A stretch of 64,000 bases of DNA. Source: Micromonospora arborensis (lineage in GTDB: Bacteria > Actinomycetota > Actinomycetes > Mycobacteriales > Micromonosporaceae). Within the stretch, counting starts at the first letter, position 1, and each line of letters begins with the position of its first letter. The translations under genes and the position numbers were made by a program. Below, piece after piece: positions 45,016-52,527 of this stretch. The stretch lies in contig NZ_PYBV01000005.1 in assembly GCF_003205615.1 (NCBI RefSeq), forward strand, positions 1-64,000, in the 5' to 3' direction. The notes beneath the pieces are model-generated. The model had not been told where the DNA came from, made no database searches, and was given only the letters and a program-made list of their open reading frames with translations.

Positions 45016-46374
45016 TCACTGGTACTCCAGGTAGCGCTGGCGTAGGCCGGCGACCACGCCGGCCCCGGCGAGCAGGGTGAGCCAGGCGGCCGCGCCGCCG
45101 AACTGGCGTGGGGCCGCGGGAAGGTGCGCCAGCGCGTCGTCCGCGCGGTCGCCGTCGGTGTTCAGGGCCGTCTCGAGGCGGCTCTTCTCCTCTTCGAAGG
45201 ACTGGCCGATCGACCCGTCCCGGAGCACCGTGTTGACGGCTTTGCTGAACGCGTCCTGGGTTTTGCTCTGCCGGGCGGTCCAGACCTCACTGATGGCCGG
45301 GCAGTCGAGCGACGAGGTCCGGACCTGCGGGTCGGGGCAGACCCCTCGGGCGTAGAAGTCGGCCTGGTGTCCCGCCGGGTCGACGCTGGCTCCGAGGGCC
45401 AGGTAGAGGTCGGCGCGCCCGGCGAGCAGGTCGCCCAGGTTCTGCTGGCTGGTGTTCTGCGCGGCGATCGCCGTTTCCAGGTCGCCGAACCGGTCGTCGG
45501 CGGCCGGCCAGTGCCACCACGAGGCGACCAGCATGGCCAGCACTGCCACGGTGGCGCCCGAGGCGAGCAGCAGCCCGGCGTTCAACCGCCGCCGGGTCCG
45601 ACGACGCAACCAGAGCTGGGTGACGACGAGGGCGCCGAGCAGCACCAGCGGCACCAGCACCGAGGCGGCCACCCAGGGCCGGGCGTCGGCCCGGGCGTGC
45701 AGCAGCCGCCGAGTGTCGTCGTCCCAGAGTCGCTGGGCCTCGGTGAGCAGTTCGGTGGACATGTAGTGGGACGCCTCGCGGGCATACGCCGAGGCGAGCA
45801 CCGCGCGGGCGGTCGACCCGGGATCCGGTGCCGCCGTGGCCGCCGCCGCGGGTGCTGGTGGGCAGGCCGTCGACGCGCCGGGGGCGGCGCCGGCGGTGGT
45901 CAGGGCCGCGCAGACCACTCCCCGGTAGACGGTCAGCCGGGAGCCGATCGCGGCCAGCCGGTTCAGCCGGTCGGGGTCGTTGACGGCCCCGCCCATCGCG
46001 TCGGTAAGTTGCCGTTCGACGATGTGCACGGCCGTGTCGTAGTCGGTTCGCAGCTTCTCATGCTGGTCCCCGACCGGGGGTAACAGGAAGATGGCACTCG
46101 CGGCCACATCGGCGTCGGCCAGCCCCTGGTAGATCTCGCTGGCGGTGCTGCTGGTGGTCACGGCGACACCGGCGGCGCGTTCACCCAGGTTGCCGGCCGG
46201 GCCGGCGGAGCGCACGGCCACCACGGCGGTGACGAGCAGGGTCAGGATCAGCAGGACGCCGTGCAGCACGATCAGCGCCGGGGTGCTGCGTAGTGGGTCC
46301 GGGAGCCGGCCGCGGGCGAGCCACGCACCCCTCTGGGTGGGCGCGTCGGAGGCGCGCACCGTCTCCTTCGCCAT
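45016..46374 (-). CDS. glnX: GlnX-type sensor membrane protein
   Basis: 452 residues; AAAGGAT precedes the ATG at 46374. Four membrane helices (ALIVLHGVLLILTLLVTAVVAV, WVAASVLVPLVLLGALVVTQLWL, NAGLLLASGATVAVLAMLVASWW, WLTLLAGAGVVAGL) frame two extracytoplasmic helical domains (EIYQGLADADVAASAIFLLPPVGD and DRFGDLETAIAAQNTSQQNLGDLLAGRADLYLALGASVDP), which look like four-helix sensor bundles. This matches GlnX, the mycobacterial membrane protein that relays amino-acid binding by GlnH to PknG. It is the first gene of the six-gene operon. Confidence 0.9.
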   Translation of the reverse strand: MAKETVRASDAPTQRGAWLARGRLPDPLRSTPALIVLHGVLLILTLLVTAVVAVRSAGPAGNLGERAAGVAVTTSSTASEIYQGLADADVAASAIFLLPPVGDQHEKLRTDYDTAVHIVERQLTDAMGGAVNDPDRLNRLAAIGSRLTVYRGVVCAALTTAGAAPGASTACPPAPAAAATAAPDPGSTARAVLASAYAREASHYMSTELLTEAQRLWDDDTRRLLHARADARPWVAASVLVPLVLLGALVVTQLWLRRRTRRRLNAGLLLASGATVAVLAMLVASWWHWPAADDRFGDLETAIAAQNTSQQNLGDLLAGRADLYLALGASVDPAGHQADFYARGVCPDPQVRTSSLDCPAISEVWTARQSKTQDAFSKAVNTVLRDGSIGQSFEEEKSRLETALNTDGDRADDALAHLPAAPRQFGGAAAWLTLLAGAGVVAGLRQRYLEYQ

Positions 46375-46655
46375 GCACGATCCTTTCTGGCCGGCCGGGG
46401 CTGCCCGACGGTGTGTGGGCGACCGTGGTGGACGGGACCTGACCTGCCTGTGGCGTGCCTCCACTTTAGAACCGCCCACCGTAGTCGGGCGAACACGGGA
46501 GCGGCCGATATTGGGGAGTGGTCAGGGTCGCAGGGCAGGTCAAGCGACCGTACCGACATGTCCGGTATCCGACGGCTCGGCCGGTTCGGTCGAGTCCGGG
46601 GCGATCAACCGGGCTGGCCGGGCGGCTTGCGTCGCGAGCGAGCGGCGGACGGTGA

Positions 46656-46973
46656 CTACACGTCGATGCGGTAGTCGACCTGTATGTCAGCCGGCCCGGT
46701 GTACTCGGTAAGCGTGAACCGGTCGTCGTCGGTGGGGGTGACGGTGACCTCGACGGTGCTGCCGTCCTGGAATCGCAGCGTGAAGACCGGACTCATGTCG
46801 CACAGGAAGATGAAGCCCTCACGGTCGTCATCGCTCAGGTCGCTGATCAGTTGGCCGTGTGCGTCCCAGCCGGTCTCGGTGGGTGTGATCACGACTGAGA
46901 TCTTGATGCCACCGAAGTTGATGGAGGAGTTCGCCCACCAGTCGAGCCAGCAGCGACCTTCGAACCGTTCCAT
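46656..46973 (-). CDS. small hypothetical protein
   Basis: 105 residues from the ATG at 46973, with GGAGGAGG ahead; an earlier ATG at 46982 abuts the ribosome site. The sequence is beta-rich and acidic (CWLDWWANSSINFGGIKISVVITPTETGWDAHGQLISDLSDDDREGFIFLCDMSPVFTLRFQDG, VTVTPTDDDRFTLTEY). It has no signal peptide or known domain. Codon bias fits a real gene. Function unknown. Confidence 0.7.
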   Translation of the reverse strand: MERFEGRCWLDWWANSSINFGGIKISVVITPTETGWDAHGQLISDLSDDDREGFIFLCDMSPVFTLRFQDGSTVEVTVTPTDDDRFTLTEYTGPADIQVDYRIDV

Positions 46974-47029
46974 GATCGCCATCCTCCTCCCGTGGTGATG
47001 TCAAGGTGACCCAGCCGAGGCGGGATCGG

Positions 47030-47434
47030 TTACGACAGGCGTGGTTGTTTCAGCACGTAGAGCAGACGGGAGTGCTCGTTCCAGGTGTAGGCATCGCCAG
47101 GGCCGCTGGCGTTGGTGGCCAGGACGGTGGCTCGTGCGCAGACGATGAATCCGGCCTCGGCGTCCGGTGTGGGCAGGGTCAAGCAGAGAAACTGGACTTG
47201 GTGGCGTGGGGACACCTGGGCGAAGGCGAGGATGCTGGCACGGGTGTCCTGGTCTGCGGGTTGAAGGATCAGCGGGTGGTAGGACGAGCGGAGCTTGACC
47301 GCGCGGACATCTTCGAAAAAGACGTTGATGTGCTCGTCGTGGCTGCTGCCGGCGTGCGCGTGCAGCAACAGTTGCGAATGGCCGACGCCGTAGCGCCATG
47401 GGCGGAACCGCCGATCCAGCGTGATGGGTTCCAT
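47030..47434 (-). CDS. small hypothetical protein
   Basis: 134 residues from the ATG at 47434. The fold looks alpha/beta (PITLDRRFRPWRYGVGHSQLLLHAHAGS, HINVFFEDVRAVKLRSSYHPLILQPA, VQFLCLTLPTPDAEAGFIVCARATVLATNA, YTWNEHSRLLYVLK). Similar compact proteins occur alone in streptomycetes; I recall no name. It lies upstream of, and on the same strand as, the 105-residue gene, so both may be one transcript. Confidence 0.65.
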   Translation of the reverse strand: MEPITLDRRFRPWRYGVGHSQLLLHAHAGSSHDEHINVFFEDVRAVKLRSSYHPLILQPADQDTRASILAFAQVSPRHQVQFLCLTLPTPDAEAGFIVCARATVLATNASGPGDAYTWNEHSRLLYVLKQPRLS

Positions 47435-47670
47435 CGCACGATCATGCCGCGTGCGAACTGCCCGGGGCCCCCGCAAGGCGGGAGCGGCGGACGAACTCCG
47501 GGGCGGCGGTGCGGGCGCGGTTGGCGGCCAGGGACAGCAGGTGGTAGCCGTGAGCGGACCTGATTCTTAATTCCGATGTCACCTCCCGAACCCGCAGGCG
47601 ACGTGTCGGTGTCTGCCCGCAGGCGTTTGCTGTGAGCCGTCGCACATACCCTGACCAGGAGCTGATTCGA

Positions 47671-49125
47671 GTGCCTTCCTCCCGTCGTACCTTCCTCGCG
47701 GGCGGCGCCGCCGCCGGCGTGGGCCTTGCCGTCGCCGGTGGGCTGCCGTCTCTCGCGCAGGCCAGCCCGGGTCGGCCGCACTCGCCGGTCAAGGGTGGTC
47801 CCGTGCCCTTCCCGCCGCTCGTGGACGACCCCAAGGGGATCCTGGCCCTGCCGGAAGGTTTCAGCTACACGGTGGTGACCCGGACCGGCGTCACCCGACT
47901 CGACCGTGGCCAGGGCGTGACGCCGTCGGACCACGACGGCATGGCCGTCTACGACGCCGGCCAGGGCCGTTACACCCTGATTCAGAACCACGAGATCGAC
48001 CCGGGCGCCGAGTTCGGCGTACCGCACGTCAAGGGCACGGTGTACGACGCGGGCGCCGTCGACGCCGGCGGGTGCACCGTGATCAAGACCGACCGCGCGG
48101 GCCGTAACCTGGGTGAGTTCGTCGCCCTGTCCGGCACCATCTCCAACTGCGCCGGCGGGCCGACCCCCTGGGGTACCTGGCTCACCTGCGAGGAGACCGA
48201 GGACCGGGCCGGCGACGAGTGGGAAGAGGGCGGCCGGTCCGGCGTCTACCAGAAGGACCACGGGTACGTCTTCGAGGTCTGGGCCGACGGCAGCGCGGAC
48301 CCGAAGCCGATCAAGTGCCTGGGCCGTTACTCCCACGAGGCCCTGGCGGTCGACAAGGACCGCACCAACATCTACCTCTCCGAGGACGCCGATGGGCCCA
48401 ACGGCCTCTTCTACCGCTGGTCGGCGCCACGGGGCGTCAAGCTCGGTCCCGGCGTGCTCACCCGCCTCGCACCGAACGCCGGTGTCCTCGCCGCAATGCA
48501 GATCATCATGGACGACGGCTCGGTGCTGCCGGACGTCGCCTACCTGACCTCCGCCCAGTTGGGCCGGCCCTTCCCGGTCCGGTGGATCGAGGTGCCGGAC
48601 CGCGACGCGCGGCACACGTCCGTGCGCGAGCAGTTCGCCGACGGTCAGGTCACCCGGGGACGCAAGTTCGAAGGTGTGTGGAGCACCGACGAGGGCGTGT
48701 ACGTGGTCAACTCCTACGCCTGGGACGAGGGTGACCTGCCGGCCGACGCCGCGCCGCACGACGGCATGGTCTGGTTCTACAACTTCAGGGCCCAGACCAT
48801 CCAGCTGGTGACGTACTTCCCGCACCAGACGGCGTCGGAGGAGGGCACGCCGGTCAAGTACAACGACCTCACCTTCGACGGCCCGGACAACGTGTCCGTC
48901 ACCCCGTGGGGCAGTCTGGTGCTCGCCGAGGACGGCACCGGGGCCTCCCACGTGCTCAGTACGACTCCGGGTGGGCCGACGTACGCGATCGCCCGCAACC
49001 AGCTCAACGATTCGGAGTTCTGCGGGCCGACCTTCACCGCCGACGGCAGGGTCCTCTTCGTCAACATGCAGGACCCGGGCCTCACCCTGGCGATCACCGG
49101 CCCGTGGGAGAAGTACCTGGGCTGA
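47671..49125 (+). CDS. Tat-exported PhoX-family (DUF839) phosphatase-like protein
   Basis: 484 residues from the GTG at 47671 (CAGGAG upstream). The N-terminus SSRRTFLAGGAAAGVGLAVAGGLPSLAQA is a twin-arginine signal (RRTFL). The rest is the DUF839/PhoX beta-propeller: GFSYTVVTRTG, DHDGMAVYD, YTLIQNHEIDPGAEFG, APTPWGTWLTCEET as GGPTPWGTWLTCEE, YVFEVWADG, YSHEALAVDKDRTNIYLSEDADGPNGLFYRW, FDGPDNVSVTPWGSLVLAEDG, and NSEF as NDSEFCGPTFTADGRVLFVNMQDPG. PhoX enzymes are calcium-dependent alkaline phosphatases; many actinobacterial members have not been tested. A hairpin follows the stop. Confidence 0.92.
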   Translation: MPSSRRTFLAGGAAAGVGLAVAGGLPSLAQASPGRPHSPVKGGPVPFPPLVDDPKGILALPEGFSYTVVTRTGVTRLDRGQGVTPSDHDGMAVYDAGQGRYTLIQNHEIDPGAEFGVPHVKGTVYDAGAVDAGGCTVIKTDRAGRNLGEFVALSGTISNCAGGPTPWGTWLTCEETEDRAGDEWEEGGRSGVYQKDHGYVFEVWADGSADPKPIKCLGRYSHEALAVDKDRTNIYLSEDADGPNGLFYRWSAPRGVKLGPGVLTRLAPNAGVLAAMQIIMDDGSVLPDVAYLTSAQLGRPFPVRWIEVPDRDARHTSVREQFADGQVTRGRKFEGVWSTDEGVYVVNSYAWDEGDLPADAAPHDGMVWFYNFRAQTIQLVTYFPHQTASEEGTPVKYNDLTFDGPDNVSVTPWGSLVLAEDGTGASHVLSTTPGGPTYAIARNQLNDSEFCGPTFTADGRVLFVNMQDPGLTLAITGPWEKYLG

Positions 49126-49140
49126 CGGGGTCAGACCGAC

Positions 49141-49175
49141 CGGTGGGGATCAGGTGATCGGCCTGGTCCCCACCG
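49141..49175. terminator. hairpin terminator after the PhoX gene
   Basis: A 14-bp stem with one G-T pair (49141-49154 against 49162-49175; GGTGGGGA with TCCCCACC) and a 7-base loop, 15 bases after the stop. Confidence 0.8.
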
Positions 49176-49216
49176 CCTACCCGGTTGACCGGCGGCAGGC
49201 CCCGAGGTCGTCGAGA

Positions 49217-49582
49217 ATGGCAAGGGTGGCACCCGCCTTCGTCCTGCACCAGCACCGCAAACCACGACCGCACTTCGACCTGCGGCTCGAAGAGGACGGT
49301 GTGCTGCGCTCCTGGGCGGTTCCTCGTGGGCTGCCGGACAGTCCCGCCGACAATCGGCTCGCGATCGCGGTGCCTGATCACCACCTTGATCACCTCACCT
49401 ACGAGGATGCCGACAAGTCGATTGCCGACATCGGCAGGTGGGAGGAGCACGACCGGACCGACCGCCGGATGCTGTTCACGCTGCACGGCCGCACCGGCTC
49501 CAGGCGGTACGCGCTCATCCGCACCGGCGAGGGGTGGCTGCTCCACCTGACGAAAGAGCAGCCCGCGGAGGGGCGCGGCTGA
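49217..49582 (+). CDS. stand-alone LigD-type DNA 3'-phosphoesterase domain protein
   Basis: 121 residues from the ATG at 49217. The sequence FVLHQHRKPRPHFDLRLEEDGVLRSWAVPRGLPDSPADNRLAIAVPDHHLDHLTYED is the phosphoesterase (PE) domain of bacterial DNA ligase D, with H11/H13, H19, D21 and R23 at the metal and catalytic positions. In LigD it trims 3' ends of breaks before non-homologous end joining. Here it is not joined to ligase or polymerase domains, and it is shorter than the usual 150-200 residues, ending with LFTLHGRTGSRRYALIRTG..WLLHLTKEQ. No ku or ligD gene is near. It may assist end joining encoded elsewhere. Confidence 0.88.
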   Translation: MARVAPAFVLHQHRKPRPHFDLRLEEDGVLRSWAVPRGLPDSPADNRLAIAVPDHHLDHLTYEDADKSIADIGRWEEHDRTDRRMLFTLHGRTGSRRYALIRTGEGWLLHLTKEQPAEGRG

Positions 49583-49732
49583 ATCGCCCGCGGGCCTGAC
49601 TAATGTCATGAGTGCCCATGCGCCCCACATCGAACGTCGTGACTGTGTTCACTGGGGCCCACCCCGTCCCGTCGATGAGACTCGATTCAACGCCGGAACA
49701 CCAGCCGGCCGAGTTCGAGGGGCGGCGGGACA

Positions 49733-52330
49733 GTGGACGAACGCTACGACAGCTACTGCGCCGCGGATCCGCTGTTCTACGACTCGCTCGGTAGCGCCGT
49801 GGCGCAGCCGGTCTTCCCGGCCGCCGAACGGCCGCTGCCGACCGGCTGGCGACGCGAGCCGCTCGACGACTGGCTGATCTACGCTCCCGACGGCGGCTCG
49901 CTGCCGCAGCAGGGCTGGAAGATCCACGTGTCGGCGGGTCTGGCGAACGCCGAGCGGGTGCTGGATGCCGTCTGGGACTACTGCGTCCCCCGCGGCCTGT
50001 CCTTCAAGTTCCTGCGTGGGCCCCGCACACTGCTGCTGCGCAACTCCAAGTACGCCGCCCGGGCCGCCAGCGGCAAGTTCGTCACCGTCTATCCGCGCGA
50101 CGAGGCGGAACTGGAGCTGACCTGCAAGGAGCTCGACGAACTGCTCACCGGTGAGACCGGGCCGTACATCCTCAGTGACCTCCGCTACGGCAACGGCCCG
50201 GTCCACGTGCGCTACGGCGGCTTCGCCGCCCGCTACTGCCACTCGCCCGACGGTCAGGTGGTGCCGGCGATCGAGGACGAAGCCGGCACGCTGGTGCCGG
50301 ACCGCCGCGAGCCGGTCTTTCACGTACCCTCCTGGATCACCCTGCCCGACTTTCTCGGCCCGCACCTGGCCGCCCGCAGCGGCACCAGCACCGACCAGGT
50401 GCCCTACCGGATCGAGCGGGTGATCCACTTTTCCAACGGCGGCGGGCTGTACGTGGGCAGGGACCTGCGTACCGACACCGAGGTGGTGCTGAAGGAGGCC
50501 CGACCGTACGCCGGCCTGGACGCCGACGGCACCGACGCCGTCGCCCGGCTGGCCCGCGAGGCGGAGGCCCTGCGGCAACTCGCCGACCTGCCGCAGGTGC
50601 CGCGGGTGCACGACGAGTTCGCCCTCGGCGAGCACCGGTTCCTCGCACTCGAGTTCATCGAGGGACGACCGCTGAACAAGGTGCTGGTCGACAGGTACCC
50701 ACTGATCGACGCCGATGCGACGGACGACGACCGGGCGGCGTACGCCCGCTGGGCCCGGCAGGTCTACGAGCAGGTCGAATCCGTCGTAGCGGCGATCCAC
50801 GAGCGCGGGCTGGTCTACGGGGACCTGCACCTGTTCAACATCATGATCCGGCCGGACGACCGGGTCGCCCTGGTCGACTTCGAGGTGGCCGCCCCGATCA
50901 CCGGGCACCGCCGACCCGGGCTGCGCAACCAGGGCTTCGCGGCACCGAGGGACCGGACCGGCCCCGGGGTCGACCGGTACGCCCTGGCGTGCCTGCGGTT
51001 GGCGCTGTTCCTGCCACTGACCCAGTTGGTCCGGCTCGCCCCGGCGAAGGTGACCCACCTGGCCGACATCATCGCCGCGAACTTCCCGGTGCCGAGGTCC
51101 TTCCTCGACCCGGCGGTCGAGGAGATCACCGGGGACCCGCGGGCCACCGCGGACCCGCGAGGGGCCCTTGGCGCGGACGACTGGCCCACCCTGCGGAACC
51201 AGCTGACGACGGCGATCCTGGCCAGCGCCACTCCCGAGCGGAACGACCGGCTCTTCCCCGGTGACATCGAACAGTTCCGCAGCGGCGGCCTCAACCTCGC
51301 CCACGGGGCGGCGGGAGTGCTGTACGCGCTCGACAAGAGCGGTGCCGGGCGGTGGCCCGAGCACGAGGACTGGCTGGTACGGCGGGCGACAGCGCCCCCG
51401 TCCGGCACACGCTGCGGCTTCTACGACGGGCTGCACGGTGTCGCCTACGCACTCGATCACCTCGGACGCCGGCAGGACGCGCTCGACGTCGTCGACATCT
51501 GCCTGCGCGAACCCCTGGACGGGCTCGACCACAGCCTGGCGAGCGGACTGTCCGGGATCGCGCTGAACCTGGCCGAGATGGCTGCGCGTACCGGGGAGGT
51601 GTCGTTGCACGCCGCCGCGTGGCGGGCCGCTGAGCGGGTGATCGGGCAACTGGCCGACGACCCGGGCCCGGACGTCAGCGGCGGACGCAACCCGTACGCC
51701 GGGCTGCTGCGCGGCCGGACCGGAGCGGCGCTCATGCTGCTGCGGCTCTACGAGCTCGACGGCGACGACGAGCTGTTGGGGCACGCCGCCACGGCACTGC
51801 GTCAGGATCTGCGCCGGTGTGTGCTGCGCCCGGACGGTGCACTGGAGGTCAACGAGGGCTGGCGCACGATGCCGTACCTGGCGCACGGCAGCGTCGGTAT
51901 CGGACTGGTCCTCGACCAGTACCTGCGCCACCGCGCCGACGAACGGTTCGCCGAGGCGAGCGCGGGGATTCGCCGCGCGGCGCGGTCACCGTTCTACGCG
52001 CAGTCCGGGCTCTTCACCGGTCGGGCCGGCATCATCGCCTACCTCGCCGCCTCGGCCGACGAGGCCGACCGCCGCGAACTCGGCGCGCAGTTGGATCGGC
52101 TGACCTGGCACGCGCTGCCGTACCGGGAGGGGACCGCCTTCCCCGGTGAGCAGCTGCTGCGGCTCTCCATGGACTTCGGCACCGGCACCGCCGGCGTGCT
52201 CTTCGCGCTGGCCAGCGCGCAGCACGACCAGCCACCGGTGCTGCCCTTCCTCGCGCCCCTGCCGGGCGCGCAGAGACTCCCTCGCGACAGCGGGGGCGAC
52301 CTGATCGGCGAACGGATGGAAGGGAGGTGA
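49733..52330 (+). CDS. class III lanthipeptide synthetase LanKC (RamC/AmfT-like)
   Basis: 865 residues from the GTG at 49733 (GAGGGGCGGCGGGACA ahead). Three domains in the class III order: an N-terminal lyase-like part (about 1-210), a Ser/Thr-kinase part (about 220-490) with VVLKEARP, the loop LVYGDLHLFNIMI and VDFE (DFE replacing DFG, usual in LanKC), and a LanC-like cyclase (about 520-855, TRCGFYDGLHGVAYAL, GRTGAALMLL, FTGRAGIIAYLA, FGTGTAGVLFAL) without the zinc Cys/His set, as expected for class III. It phosphorylates and dehydrates Ser in the precursor and forms lanthionine or labionin rings. Its TGA lies inside the precursor gene's ribosome site. Confidence 0.96.
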   Translation: MDERYDSYCAADPLFYDSLGSAVAQPVFPAAERPLPTGWRREPLDDWLIYAPDGGSLPQQGWKIHVSAGLANAERVLDAVWDYCVPRGLSFKFLRGPRTLLLRNSKYAARAASGKFVTVYPRDEAELELTCKELDELLTGETGPYILSDLRYGNGPVHVRYGGFAARYCHSPDGQVVPAIEDEAGTLVPDRREPVFHVPSWITLPDFLGPHLAARSGTSTDQVPYRIERVIHFSNGGGLYVGRDLRTDTEVVLKEARPYAGLDADGTDAVARLAREAEALRQLADLPQVPRVHDEFALGEHRFLALEFIEGRPLNKVLVDRYPLIDADATDDDRAAYARWARQVYEQVESVVAAIHERGLVYGDLHLFNIMIRPDDRVALVDFEVAAPITGHRRPGLRNQGFAAPRDRTGPGVDRYALACLRLALFLPLTQLVRLAPAKVTHLADIIAANFPVPRSFLDPAVEEITGDPRATADPRGALGADDWPTLRNQLTTAILASATPERNDRLFPGDIEQFRSGGLNLAHGAAGVLYALDKSGAGRWPEHEDWLVRRATAPPSGTRCGFYDGLHGVAYALDHLGRRQDALDVVDICLREPLDGLDHSLASGLSGIALNLAEMAARTGEVSLHAAAWRAAERVIGQLADDPGPDVSGGRNPYAGLLRGRTGAALMLLRLYELDGDDELLGHAATALRQDLRRCVLRPDGALEVNEGWRTMPYLAHGSVGIGLVLDQYLRHRADERFAEASAGIRRAARSPFYAQSGLFTGRAGIIAYLAASADEADRRELGAQLDRLTWHALPYREGTAFPGEQLLRLSMDFGTGTAGVLFALASAQHDQPPVLPFLAPLPGAQRLPRDSGGDLIGERMEGR

Positions 52331-52335
52331 ACGAC

Positions 52336-52455
52336 ATGGCGCTTCTGGACCTCCAGGGCCTGGAGATGGCTCCGGCCGACCGCACGGGTGGCGGTAGCCG
52401 GGCGAGCCTGCTGCTCTGCGGCGACAGCTCGCTCTCCGTCACGACCTGCAACTGA
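52336..52455 (+). CDS. SapB/AmfS-like class III lanthipeptide precursor
   Basis: 39 residues. GGAGGTGA lies five bases before the ATG at 52336. Leader MALLDLQGLEMAPADRT contains the class III box LLDLQGLE recognised by LanKC. The core SRASLLLCGD-SSLSVTTCN has two S-x2-S-x3-C ring motifs: S21/S24/C28 and S31/S34/C38. It is nearly the same as the SapB core of Streptomyces coelicolor (from memory, LSITTCN there, LSVTTCN here). SapB/AmfS are surfactant peptides that help aerial hyphae rise. It is too short for most automatic gene calls, but every element fits. Confidence 0.95.
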   Translation: MALLDLQGLEMAPADRTGGGSRASLLLCGDSSLSVTTCN

Positions 52456-52471
52456 TCCACACACACGTGGG

Positions 52472-52503
52472 GCCCTGGGTGGGTAGACGTGCTCACCCAG
52501 GGC
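52472..52503 (+). terminator. stem-loop between precursor and ABC genes
   Basis: GCCCTGGGTG (52472-52481) pairs perfectly with CACCCAGGGC (52494-52503) over a 12-base loop, 17 bases after the precursor stop. It probably causes partial termination or protects the 3' end, so more precursor than transporter is made. Confidence 0.65.
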
Positions 52504-52527
52504 ATCCGCGTACCAACGGGAGGACCG

